A stretch of 64,000 nucleotides of DNA from Cardinium endosymbiont cBtQ1 of Bemisia tabaci (GTDB lineage: Bacteria > Bacteroidota > Bacteroidia > Cytophagales > Amoebophilaceae): assembly GCF_000689375.1 (NCBI RefSeq), contig NZ_CBQZ010000001.1, positions 310,001 to 374,000 of the forward strand, in the 5' to 3' direction. Position 1 is the stretch's first letter. Each line of letters starts with the position of its first letter. A program made the position numbers and the translations under genes. Of the stretch, positions 43,429-53,637 are shown in pieces. The notes beneath the pieces were generated by a model. That model saw nothing but the letters and a program-made list of their open reading frames with translations. It was not told the DNA's origin and did not search any database.

Positions 43429-44841
43429 ATGGAACCAAAAACTCAGATTATGAAACTAAAAGGAGAAAATAAGTTTTTTAAGTGGATGCGGTTACTCAAA
43501 CAGCAGCAAGAGAAGCGTCTGATCTATTGTTTGGAACATGCATCGCCTATAGAGGTAGCTGAGTTCTTAGAAAAACAAGCTTTTGATTTGGTACGGACAA
43601 TTTTTAGCAATTTGTCTATTACAAGACAAGGAGAAGTATTTGCGTTATTTAACGACAATGCCTTGCAAATGCAACTCTACTATAGTATTCCTAAAAGCAC
43701 TTTTGCAAAAATTTTTTCTTGTATGCCTTCTGACTTGCGCGTTGATTTTTACCAACGACTGAGCAGTAAAGAGCATGCCCATTTACTTCCCTATCTAAAT
43801 AGAAAGATTAGAGAAGATGTGATTATGCTAAATGCCTATTTACCAGATACGGCAGGAGGTATAATGAATACGGATTTTGCTACAGTCTTAAATTCAATGA
43901 CTGTAGAAGAAGCTATTGATAAAATTCGTGAAGATGCACCTTCTAAAAAAATGCTTTATTACATCTATGTAGTAGATGAGAAAATGCGGCTAGTGGGTTT
44001 TGTTTCCTTGAAAGATTTGGTGATGCATGTTCCAAAAGAAAAGATAGAGACAATTCTTAAGGTAAATTTTGTATATGCCACGGTTGATGAAGATAAAGAA
44101 GTAGTGGCTAAAAAAATTGAACAGTATGATTTAGTTGCCATTCCTATTCTAAATCAAGAAGGACAAATTGTAGGTATTGTAAGTTATGATGATGCCATAG
44201 ATATTATCAGAGCAGAGCAAGTTGAGGATATGGATCGATTTATGGGTATTACTTCAGAAGAAGATGCACCCAATTATCTAAAAGTCTCCACCTTACAACA
44301 TCTTAAAAAAAGAATCAAATGGATTGTATTGGTATTTATGGCTAGTATCGTTGGCCATACTTTTATGCATACTAAAAGTGCCTTCTTTACCCAGTTTAAT
44401 TTGATTTTCTATTTGAGTATGATTACAGATACTGGAGGAAATGTAGGAAGTCAAGTTGCTTCCGTAGTACTACAAGCCTTAAATCGTGGCCAGGTGTCAC
44501 TATCTGATTGGGTTAGGATTATTTTAAAAGAATTAAGGATTGCCATCACATTGGCTTCTTTGTTATTTTTTCTTACCTATATTAAGTTATTTTTAACTTC
44601 TAGTCTAGACTCCGATACGAATAGGTCTTTCCAGGTAATGTTTGTAGTGGCCTTAAGCATTGTTGTACAAATTATTTGTTCTGCTTTTATAGGAGCAGCT
44701 TTTCCATTGGCTGCTAAGTACTTTAATGGAGATCCTTCTGTAGCAGCTAATCCTATGATTAATATCACAGTGGAAATATTGGGTATTATGATTTATTATG
44801 TTATAATCTATTGGGTGATTAATCCAGTTGGTTATGTTTAG
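43429..44841 (+). CDS. mgtE: Magnesium transporter MgtE
   Basis: About 470 residues. The N-terminal superhelical MgtE_N domain (ASPIEVAEFLEKQ onward) precedes a CBS pair (TVEEAIDKIREDA, VVDEKMRLVGFVSLKDLVM, IPILNQEGQIVGIVSYDDAI). Five membrane helices follow from residue about 300, with MITDTGGNVGSQ (the pore signature) and NPMINITVEILGIMIYY. It imports Mg2+ across the inner membrane, and the CBS region closes the pore at high Mg2+. ATG 43429 was chosen; 43450 is an alternative. Confidence 0.94.
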   Translation: MEPKTQIMKLKGENKFFKWMRLLKQQQEKRLIYCLEHASPIEVAEFLEKQAFDLVRTIFSNLSITRQGEVFALFNDNALQMQLYYSIPKSTFAKIFSCMPSDLRVDFYQRLSSKEHAHLLPYLNRKIREDVIMLNAYLPDTAGGIMNTDFATVLNSMTVEEAIDKIREDAPSKKMLYYIYVVDEKMRLVGFVSLKDLVMHVPKEKIETILKVNFVYATVDEDKEVVAKKIEQYDLVAIPILNQEGQIVGIVSYDDAIDIIRAEQVEDMDRFMGITSEEDAPNYLKVSTLQHLKKRIKWIVLVFMASIVGHTFMHTKSAFFTQFNLIFYLSMITDTGGNVGSQVASVVLQALNRGQVSLSDWVRIILKELRIAITLASLLFFLTYIKLFLTSSLDSDTNRSFQVMFVVALSIVVQIICSAFIGAAFPLAAKYFNGDPSVAANPMINITVEILGIMIYYVIIYWVINPVGYV

Positions 44842-44987
44842 CCTTATGTAAAAAACAGTTGTTTAGTAGTTTTTAAGGTTACCATATAGTTTGAATGGCT
44901 ACAAAAAGTCTGTAATAAAGATCTACTATCGATCATAGCCTTAAAAGTAAACGAGAGTTAAGTTTAAACTTTTTAAGAACGGTTTAT

Positions 44988-46262
44988 ATGTCTTTAATAA
45001 CGCTTTACTTACCTAAGATGGGGGAAAGTGTCATAGAAGTTGTGGTATTGGATTGGTGTATACAAGAGGGAGAAGCTGTTATAGAAGGAGCACCCCTTTT
45101 AGGGGTTTCTACAGATAAAGTGGATGCAGAGATTCCTGCTACTTATACAGGTAAAATTAAAAAATTTTTGGTAAAAAAAGGTGATGTAGTTGCTATTGGA
45201 ACACCAATCGCTTTATTAGAAGTAGATGCTTTAACTATACCACTTGTTTTGCATGAACCATCTTTTGAAAATACCAAGCCTTCGTTAGTAGCTGCCTTCC
45301 ACCATTTAGAGCCTAGTGTTCTGCCTATCCACCCTTTTAAAAAGGTCAAATTAAGTCCTTTGGCCAGCCATATTGCTCAATCAAATGGCATGCAAGCAGA
45401 TGAACTAGAGAGATTAGCCGGATATGCTCGCGATCATCGGGTTACCAAAAAAGCCATTCTAAACTATATAAACAAACGTCTACCCATTCATACTAGTAGT
45501 TTGGAGGGCCCTCTATTTTGTGAAACGCTTACCCCTTTAGCAGGTGATGAAGTGGTACAAATGGATCGCGTTAGAAAGCTAATTGCAGATCGTATGGTGG
45601 AATCTAAGAAAATTGCCCCCCATGTCACCTCCTTTATACGTGCCGATGTAACAGAACTTGTTGCCTGGAGGCAACAGCATAAAACTTCTTTTGAAGCAAA
45701 ATATGGTGTTAGATTGACTTATAATCCTATTTTTATAGCAGTAATTGCACGTGCGCTCCGACTATTTCCACTCCTGAATGCGGTAGTGGTAAACGATCAG
45801 ATTATTAAACGGAAACATATTAATATAGGTTTTGCCGTAGCCCGCTCAGATGGAAATCTATTGGTCCCTGTAGTGAAGCAAGTAGAACAGCTTGGTTTGG
45901 TTGCATTGGCGCAACAAATCGATGCTTTGATTGATAAAGCACGCAACGGTACCATTATGCCAGATGCATTAACAGGTGCCAGTTACACTATTTCTAATAT
46001 TGGTTCTTTTGATAATCTGATGGGAACCCCTATTATTTTGCAACCACAGGTAGCCATTCTTGCATTAGGTCTTATTGAAAAACGCCCTGCTGTGGTCCAT
46101 GTTAAGGGAAAAGAGACCATAGCGATTCGCCACGAATTGTTTCTATCCCATACTTATGATCATCGCATTATAGATGGCGCGATAGGAGGGGGGTTTTTAA
46201 AATATTTGGCGAAAGCATTGGCCTCTTTTGTAGCCCAGATAGACACCTATCCATTTATATAG
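44988..46262 (+). CDS. Dihydrolipoamide acyltransferase, E2 of a 2-oxoacid dehydrogenase complex
   Basis: 424 residues. The lipoyl domain opens with LPKMGESVIEVVVLDWCI and carries the lipoylated Lys in STDKVDAEIPA. A peripheral-subunit-binding domain follows (KLSPLASHIAQSNGMQADEL and RVTKKAILNYI), then the catalytic domain with RVRKLIADRMVESKK and the active-site SHTYDHRIIDGAIGG. The MGES and TDKVD style is that of branched-chain or 2-oxoglutarate E2 proteins. No matching E1 is adjacent, so it may serve the E1 whose beta subunit lies at the window start. The substrate is undetermined. Confidence 0.88.
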   Translation: MSLITLYLPKMGESVIEVVVLDWCIQEGEAVIEGAPLLGVSTDKVDAEIPATYTGKIKKFLVKKGDVVAIGTPIALLEVDALTIPLVLHEPSFENTKPSLVAAFHHLEPSVLPIHPFKKVKLSPLASHIAQSNGMQADELERLAGYARDHRVTKKAILNYINKRLPIHTSSLEGPLFCETLTPLAGDEVVQMDRVRKLIADRMVESKKIAPHVTSFIRADVTELVAWRQQHKTSFEAKYGVRLTYNPIFIAVIARALRLFPLLNAVVVNDQIIKRKHINIGFAVARSDGNLLVPVVKQVEQLGLVALAQQIDALIDKARNGTIMPDALTGASYTISNIGSFDNLMGTPIILQPQVAILALGLIEKRPAVVHVKGKETIAIRHELFLSHTYDHRIIDGAIGGGFLKYLAKALASFVAQIDTYPFI

Positions 46263-46324
46263 TTTGGTACAATAGGTCCAACAATAGGTCCAATGCAGCA
46301 GAAAACTTAAAAAGGTTTATGAAG

Positions 46325-46400
46325 AAGACTGTCGGGCCGCCCCGTATTCGGGAAAACTGAACGTACGGTGGGATGAGAAGGGAAGGGACAAACAATGAAG
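46325..46400 (+). other. Possible group II intron fragment
   Basis: CCCCGTATTCGGGAAAACTG followed by AACGTACGGTGGGATGAG and a purine-rich GGGAAGGGA resembles the conserved stretch that precedes the reverse-transcriptase gene in bacterial group II introns (GTATGCGGGAAAACT...CACGTACGGTT). No reverse transcriptase or domain V follows, so if genuine it is a relic. A 12-bp direct repeat (CAATAGGTCCAA) lies just upstream at 46269-46293. Confidence 0.4.
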
Positions 46401-46486
46401 AATAAAGTTAACCAGTTGCGGTATTATGAGTAATCAACAGCATCAGGTATGCTTAATTTTAAGTTGTCGAACCATTTCTTTACTCT

Positions 46487-46545
46487 AGAATATTTTTAAG
46501 CTGATCGATAATGGTTTCAATAATGGAACGCTTTCTTAAAATTTG
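46487..46545 (-). pseudogene. Fragment of an IS982-family transposase gene
   Basis: The minus strand reads LRKRSIIETIIDQLKNI, the C-terminal signature of the three IS982-family transposases in this window. It is the same sequence as 56341-56390 with several substitutions. No start or ends are present. Confidence 0.7.
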
Positions 46546-46564
46546 TTTGTTTATCGTTTTTTAG

Positions 46565-46759
46565 CTATTGTAATACCATATGAGCTATTTTTTTTACACA
46601 ACGCTTCAGTAATAGTTTGGCTACAATAGATAGAGTAGCCCCTTTTGTTCCGTCATATCTGTTTCCCTTAAGTTTTGTTTTTTGTCTGTTAGAGATAACC
46701 CACCATACTAAAAGTCCCCCTAAGATGGTTCCCAAATATAACGATAACTTTTTAGACAT
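46565..46759 (-). CDS. Small basic membrane protein
   Basis: 64 residues: one N-terminal membrane helix (LSLYLGTILGGLLVWWVIS) and a strongly basic tail (RQKTKLKGNRYDGTKG, KLLLKRCVKK). The layout matches the other small protein at 48864-49040, on the same strand on the far side of the IS nest, so the two may be neighbouring relatives separated by the insertion. Function unknown. Confidence 0.5.
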   Translation of the reverse strand: MSKKLSLYLGTILGGLLVWWVISNRQKTKLKGNRYDGTKGATLSIVAKLLLKRCVKKIAHMVLQ

Positions 46760-46831
46760 AAGGTATAGAAATTAAAAGAATCGTAAACTAATAACCTGAA
46801 CTCTGGATTAGATTTTCATATTTGCGTATAA

Positions 46832-47830
46832 ACGTCAGTTTTGGATTAGAAATTAAGAAAAGAGTATAAAAAGCTCCTTTGTGTTTTAAATTTGTGGGAT
46901 TGAAAAATAATCATAAAAACCAAAGGAGCCGGATATGAATGTATCAAAATTAGTTGAAATATATTACGCTGTTGATGAATTTCTTATAAAATTTATGCCT
47001 TATATGGAATCACATTTGTTACCTACTTCAGATAGAAAACCTACTAGAACATGTTCACTGACTTTGAGCGAAATAATGACAATATTAATTGCTTTTCATG
47101 TAATTGGCTTTAGAAATTTTAAGTTGTATTATATTCATTTACAACAATTTCATTCTAATGACTTTTGCAAGTTAGTAAGCTATAGTAGATTTATATCCCT
47201 AGTTCAAAGAACAGTAGTTCCATTTTACTTTTTTCTTCAAAGTCTTTCTAAAACGAGAACAGGCTGTTATTTTATGGATTCAACCGCTATAAAGGTTTGT
47301 AATATAAAAAGAGCTTATGCTCATAAAGTATTTAAGACAATTGCTAGTAAAGGTAAAACTACTACTGGATGGTTTTACGGAATCAAATTAAACTTGATTG
47401 TCAATGATTTAGGAGAAATTATGAATTTTTCTCTTACTACAGGTAAGTCCAATGATAGATGGCCAGTAGAAAACTTATGTAAAAATTTGATCGGAAAAGT
47501 ATTTGCTGATAAAGGCTACTTGAGTAAAGAATTATTTGAAAAACTTATGGGAAAAGGCATAGAACTGATTACTCAAATCAGAAAAAATATGAAAAATGCT
47601 TTCATGCCTATCTGGGATAGGCTAATGCTTCGAAAGAGATCTATCATTGAAACCATTATCGATCAGCTTAAAAATATTAGTCAGATAGAACACTCCAGGC
47701 ATAGAAGTATACCTAATTTTATTGTCAATTTAATAGCTGGTATTACAGCTTATTCACTAAAAGAGAAAAAACCGGCTATAGATAATATATATACAACTGG
47801 TTTACAATAAGTCTAATCCGAAACTCACGT
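46832..47830 (+). mobile_element. IS982-family element (copy 1), nested inside copy 2
   Basis: 999 bp, ends ACGTCAGTTTTGGATTAGA and the inverted TCTAATCCGAAACTCACGT. It is flanked by the duplicated 5-bp TATAA (46827-46831 and 47831-47835). It landed 38 bp inside copy 2, upstream of that copy's transposase start. It is a distinct subtype: its transposase and ends differ from copies 2 and 3. Confidence 0.88.
46935..47810 (+). CDS. IS982-family transposase (copy 1)
   Basis: 291 residues, intact. DDE-type domain with CYFMDSTAIKVC (first Asp), KVFADKGYLSKELFEKL (second Asp) and LRKRSIIETIIDQLKNISQI, then EHSRHRSIPNFIVNLIAG (Glu region). It is preceded by AAAGGAGCC, a good ribosome-binding site, 7 bases before the ATG. 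Clearly related to the copies at 47902 and 56209 but with many replacements, for example in residues 25-35 and 150-165. Confidence 0.92.
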   Translation: MNVSKLVEIYYAVDEFLIKFMPYMESHLLPTSDRKPTRTCSLTLSEIMTILIAFHVIGFRNFKLYYIHLQQFHSNDFCKLVSYSRFISLVQRTVVPFYFFLQSLSKTRTGCYFMDSTAIKVCNIKRAYAHKVFKTIASKGKTTTGWFYGIKLNLIVNDLGEIMNFSLTTGKSNDRWPVENLCKNLIGKVFADKGYLSKELFEKLMGKGIELITQIRKNMKNAFMPIWDRLMLRKRSIIETIIDQLKNISQIEHSRHRSIPNFIVNLIAGITAYSLKEKKPAIDNIYTTGLQ

Positions 47831-47901
47831 TATAAAGAAGCTCCTTTGAGTTTTAAATTTAGGTAATTGAAAATTACCTCTAAAAACTAAAGGAGCCGCT
47901 T

Positions 47902-48777
47902 ATGAATGTAGACAAATTAGTAGAAATATATTATATGGTAGATGAGTTTTTAATAAAATTTATGCCTTATATGGAGAAAAAGCTGTTAACAGAGCCCACA
48001 AGAAAACCCACTAGAACTTGTTCTCTTAACTTAAGCGAAATAATGACTATACTAATTGCTTTTCATCTAATAGGTTTTAGAAATTTTAAGTTGTATTATC
48101 TTCATTTAGAGCAATTTCACTCAAGTGAGTTTAGAACATTAGTGAGCTATAATAGATTCATATCACTAGTAAAAAGAACGTTAGTTCCTATGTATTTCTT
48201 TACGCATAGTCTTTCTAAGACAATAACAGGTTGTTATTTTATGGATTCAACAGCCATTAAAGTTTGTAAGGTACAAAGGGCTTGTTCTAACAAAGTATTT
48301 AAATCAATAGCTACTAAAGGTAAAACAACGACTGGCTGGTTTTTTGGGTTCAAGTTACATTTGATTGTAAATGATTTAGGTGAAATTATGAATTTTACAC
48401 TTACCCCAGGTAGGGTCAAGGATAGATTCCCTGCAAAAAGTTTATGCAAAAATTTAATCGGTAAAGTACTCTCGGATAAAGGCTATATCAGCAAAGAATT
48501 ATTTGAAAAACTTATGGAAAAAGGAATAGAGCTCATTACCCATATCAAGAAAAATATGAAAAATGCTTTTATGCCATTATGGGATAAATTAATGCTTCGA
48601 AAGAGATCCATCATTGAAATCATCATCGATCAGCTTAAAAATATTAGCCAAATAGAACACTCTAGACACAGAAGCATACCTAATTTTATTGTCAATTTAA
48701 TAGCTGGTATTACTGCTTATGGGCTAAAAGAGAAAAAACCGGCTATAGCTAATATATATACAACTGGTTTACAATAA
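47902..48777 (+). CDS. IS982-family transposase (copy 2)
   Basis: 291 residues, intact, nearly identical to the minus-strand copy at 56209-57084; the few differences include LYYLH against MYYIH and ITGC against RTGC. Same DDE motifs as copy 1. Its own upstream region is split by copy 1: the AAAGGAGCC ribosome-binding site is kept, but the terminal 38 bp now lie 1 kb away. Confidence 0.93.
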   Translation: MNVDKLVEIYYMVDEFLIKFMPYMEKKLLTEPTRKPTRTCSLNLSEIMTILIAFHLIGFRNFKLYYLHLEQFHSSEFRTLVSYNRFISLVKRTLVPMYFFTHSLSKTITGCYFMDSTAIKVCKVQRACSNKVFKSIATKGKTTTGWFFGFKLHLIVNDLGEIMNFTLTPGRVKDRFPAKSLCKNLIGKVLSDKGYISKELFEKLMEKGIELITHIKKNMKNAFMPLWDKLMLRKRSIIEIIIDQLKNISQIEHSRHRSIPNFIVNLIAGITAYGLKEKKPAIANIYTTGLQ

Positions 48778-48863
48778 TTCTAATCCAGAGTTCAGGTTAA
48801 TAGAGAAGCAAAGAAGGGTAACTTTTTAGTTGCTTCTATGATATACTATAAACTTATGTAAGC

Positions 48864-49040
48864 TTATCCATTAATAGCATGAACCGTTTCTTCAGACAAC
48901 GATTTAATGCAACCGGATAACTTTTTTGCCTTGCTTTGGATCGCTTTTGTAATTTTTTTCTTTGTATCATCGCAGACTAAACTACCCAATATAGCACCTA
49001 ATACGACACCTAATGATAGGTAATACACATTTTTAATCAT
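48864..49040 (-). CDS. Small YtxH-like membrane protein
   Basis: 58 residues, starting ATG at 49040 and ending TAA at 48864. A glycine-rich membrane helix (YYLSLGVVLGAILGSLV) is followed by CDDTKKKITKAIQSKAKKL, the pattern of YtxH-type proteins, and a short helix ending in HAING. Function is unknown; YtxH proteins are linked to stress in other bacteria. It lies between the IS nest and gyrB. Confidence 0.6.
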   Translation of the reverse strand: MIKNVYYLSLGVVLGAILGSLVCDDTKKKITKAIQSKAKKLSGCIKSLSEETVHAING

Positions 49041-49187
49041 AATTTACTTTAAATTTAAAACGTTTAAAACACTAAATAAAATTGAATCACCAGACTAAAT
49101 TTACACACTTTAAGTTAATAAACCTATAAAAGGTAAAATATTATACCCTAAAAACATAATCCATATAATAAAGATCAAAAACAAAAT

Positions 49188-51209
<2,022 letters not shown>

Positions 51210-51665
51210 CTATATTTCAACTATAGTCATACCGGCCATACAGTGTACAGGACTTTGCAGGGTTATTCCTTTTACCAAAGGATGGTCGTTTAAGTAATCC
51301 CGTACGGCACTACGCAAAATTCCCTTTCCTTGCCCATGGATGATTTTTAATCTACAATGGCCTAATAGCAGTGCATCATTTAGAAATTTTTCTAATGTAT
51401 ATAGCGCTTGAGCTTTGTTGAAGCCGTGTAGATCAAGTATTGGATCAGCTCGCATAGATGATGTAGGTATCGTACCATTTGATAAAGGTCTATTTTTTCG
51501 AATAGATGATGGAAACGTTACTGTTTCAAGAGATTGAAGTGGTAGATAAAAGTGCAATTTCCCAAAAGCAATTAGTACCTTATGTAGATTGATACTTATT
51601 ACTTTACCTATAGCAGCTTGATTTCTAATGCGTACATAGCTACCAATTGCAATGTTGGAGCACAT
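51210..51665 (-). CDS. Stand-alone KOW-Smr protein (MutS2 C-terminal half)
   Basis: 151 residues. The N-terminal 60 residues (IGSYVRIRNQAAIGKVISIN, then LIAFGKLHFYLPLQSLE) resemble the KOW-like segment that precedes the Smr domain in MutS2. The C-terminal Smr domain has DPILDLHGFNKAQALYTLEK (LDLHG), KIIHGQGKGILRSAV (HGxGxG) and the closing strand TIVEI. Smr domains nick DNA or RNA. The MutS2 ATPase is absent. It is either a truncated mutS2 or a naturally small Smr protein. It lies between gyrB and the DUF4296-like gene, same strand. Confidence 0.75.
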   Translation of the reverse strand: MCSNIAIGSYVRIRNQAAIGKVISINLHKVLIAFGKLHFYLPLQSLETVTFPSSIRKNRPLSNGTIPTSSMRADPILDLHGFNKAQALYTLEKFLNDALLLGHCRLKIIHGQGKGILRSAVRDYLNDHPLVKGITLQSPVHCMAGMTIVEI

Positions 51666-51683
51666 ATATAAAGAATTTAAAAA

Positions 51684-52037
51684 CTAAATAGAAAGTTCTT
51701 TTAAAGCCTGGTAAACTTTTCTATAAACTTCAAGTGCCCTTTCTGAAGAATCTTCTAGGTAATATTTTATACTTTGATTGAAAGATTGTGCATCTACCCT
51801 ATATAGTGCTAATATTTTTTCTTGGTTTTCAAGACGTAATATGGATATGGTTCCTTGAGGATAATAGCTATTTAGTAACCAACTATTGAGCAACTCGAGA
51901 TCTCTTATCATATTTACAAAAACTAGTTCATTGACTATAGACGTAGATGGATGGATGGTAGAAGCTCTTGTGAACGGTGCATTACGGATCCAGTACAATA
52001 GCAATAATGCGAAAAGAATAGAAGTTATTTTTTTCAT
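51684..52037 (-). CDS. DUF4296-like exported protein
   Basis: 117 residues with an N-terminal signal or anchor (SILFALLLLYWI). The segment YRVDAQSFNQSIKYYLEDSS followed by VYRKVYQAL matches the Bacteroidetes DUF4296 pattern (a Phe-x-x-Ser-x-x-Tyr-Tyr helix then an IYxxV helix). Most family members are lipoproteins; no lipobox Cys is seen here. Function unknown. Confidence 0.6.
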   Translation of the reverse strand: MKKITSILFALLLLYWIRNAPFTRASTIHPSTSIVNELVFVNMIRDLELLNSWLLNSYYPQGTISILRLENQEKILALYRVDAQSFNQSIKYYLEDSSERALEVYRKVYQALKELSI

Positions 52038-52246
52038 GCTATAAGCGCGTTTAAGTGATTCACTTTATGTAAAGTTAAGTAAAAACTCCTATATTGGGTA
52101 AGTGTAAAGTAAAAATTAAATACATTACGTTTAGGTGGCCATTTGAAAAAAGTAACTATTATAGCAACTAAAGTTAGGGTACTATAGGGGAGCAATCCTG
52201 CAATCTGTCTATTCTCTAATAGCCAGATAATATATACTAAAATCAC
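52034..52246 (-). CDS. Small membrane protein of uncertain reality
   Basis: 70 codons with two hydrophobic stretches (ILVYIIWLL and LPYSTLTLVAIIVTFF). Its end overlaps the start of the next gene by 4 bp, an arrangement typical of coupled real genes, which is the main reason to list it. No family recognised; it could be the remnant of a larger membrane protein. Confidence 0.35.
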   Translation of the reverse strand: MILVYIIWLLENRQIAGLLPYSTLTLVAIIVTFFKWPPKRNVFNFYFTLTQYRSFYLTLHKVNHLNALIA

Positions 52247-52347
52247 AAGTCAAATATAAAGCCACTCGGTAGGAGGTAAATGGGTTTTGCAAGGAACTTT
52301 ATGGCCTATTTTTATGTAGGTAACAATAGCTCATATAAAGATTGATT

Positions 52348-53247
52348 ATGGAAGTTTTCCCAAGAAAAATTCTTTCTGTTGTTCATCCAAGCAAATTCAA
52401 TTTCGATAAAAGTATCAACTACCATTTATCTATTAATATAGGTTATGGTTTGATTAAGGTATGTTGTATAGAAAAGACTACTCAAGCATGCCTATTGCTA
52501 GGTGTATATGCACTCCCTCTGGATAAAAACCACCCGAGTTATATCAAAAGTTTAGAGCAATTTTATAATCAAGATTTTTTTCTAATTAAAAAAAATTGGG
52601 TTTCTGTTACTTTATCCATTTCAAATCAAAAGTTTACCCTTATACCTCATTTGTTGCTAAGCAAGAAAGATTTGTTTACCTATATGCACGTTGCTTGTGG
52701 TGTCGATCCGCATGATGAAGTGATCTCTTTTACCCATGCATTTGCAAAAATATCAGTTGTGTTTTCAGAAAATGCTTCTGTATTAGATTGGTTTAGAAAA
52801 CGTTATACCGGTAGCAATTTTCATATTATCCACCAAGCTAATGCTATTATAGAGGGATTCCAAATAGAATGCTTACATAAAGCAGAATTATTTGTCTGGT
52901 TGGCAGAGGACTATTTCTACATAGTGGTCCATAATAAAAGAAAACTGCTCTATTGTAATCTGTTTTCTTATAAAACATCTGATGACTTGTTAGGATACCT
53001 ATCAGCTGTAGTCCAAGTTATGCAGTTAGAGCGTACTTCGTGTACGTTACTGGTAGGTGGGTTGATTGAAAAAAAGTCATTGGCTTATCGTCAGTTGAAG
53101 ACATATATTCCAAAAACTATCTTAAAAACAAAAATTGATTTTTTTAAATCAAATCCATATGTTTTTAAAGCAAGTAATACCTCCCCTATGTTGTATTTTG
53201 ATCTAATGAGTGGTTTACTGTGTCATACCCATAGTATAGTCGACTGA
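52348..53247 (+). CDS. DUF3822-family protein, C-terminus ending in an IS3 repeat
   Basis: About 299 residues. Matches the general plan of the Bacteroidetes DUF3822 family (actin-like fold): an N-terminal LSINIGYGLIKVCCIEK, then WVSVTLSISNQKFTLIPHLL, AKISVVFSENASVLDWF, and AELFVWLAEDYFYIVVHNKR in the second half. Role unknown. In Bacteroidetes it often sits by rsmD or coaD, but here the downstream side is a mobile-element nest. The last codons (SIVD) and stop are inside the terminal repeat of the IS3 derivative. Confidence 0.7.
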   Translation: MEVFPRKILSVVHPSKFNFDKSINYHLSINIGYGLIKVCCIEKTTQACLLLGVYALPLDKNHPSYIKSLEQFYNQDFFLIKKNWVSVTLSISNQKFTLIPHLLLSKKDLFTYMHVACGVDPHDEVISFTHAFAKISVVFSENASVLDWFRKRYTGSNFHIIHQANAIIEGFQIECLHKAELFVWLAEDYFYIVVHNKRKLLYCNLFSYKTSDDLLGYLSAVVQVMQLERTSCTLLVGGLIEKKSLAYRQLKTYIPKTILKTKIDFFKSNPYVFKASNTSPMLYFDLMSGLLCHTHSIVD

Positions 53248-53327
53248 AAAAATAGGACAAAAAAGTAGTTTTTTTCTTGCAGGTATTGATTTCGTTAAAT
53301 TAAAATAAATCAAATGGGAAGAAATAA

Positions 53328-53548
53328 CTCACATTCCGCACCAGAAAATATTTACTTATTTAATTATTTTCTATTGATTAATAATGTTTTATAAGAATTA
53401 TGATTTTTAAAAAAAATGGTATGTTTTCTTATTTTTAGTTATAGAGTAAAAATTTTGCATTGAAAATCAGCTATCTAGAAATTAATTATAAATTAAGCAA
53501 TTTTATATTATTCTCATAACCAATGGAAAATTTGGTGCGGAATGTGAG
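53328..53548. mobile_element. 221-bp MITE-like element
   Basis: Perfect 16-bp inverted ends CTCACATTCCGCACCA at 53328-53343 and 53533-53548. A 6-bp direct repeat AAATAA flanks it (53322-53327 and 53549-53554), and removing element plus one repeat restores the orfA sequence GAAATAAGATTAG. The interior is A/T-rich with no open reading frame. A solo end with 18 identical bases lies at 38358. Confidence 0.85.
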
Positions 53549-53637
53549 AAATAAGATTAGATGGAAAGATTTTTTAGAACGCATAAAATATGATTTTATC
53601 TTTATGAATGATTTCAAAACCATTAAAGACCTATATA

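Larger units (their letters stand above)
46794..48797 (+). mobile_element. IS982-family element (copy 2) split by a second IS982-family element
   Basis: The outer ends are inverted ACCTGAACTCTGGATTAGA, flanked by the 5-bp repeat TAATA (46789-46793 and 48798-48802). Removing the inner element and one of its target repeats leaves exactly 1,000 bp, the length of copy 3 at 56189-57188. Its transposase is at 47902-48777. Confidence 0.9.

Noticed and set aside
46935-48777. Tandem IS982 transposases as a simple duplication
   Set aside because: The two differ at many residues and have different ends and separate target repeats, which fits nested insertion of distinct subtypes instead.
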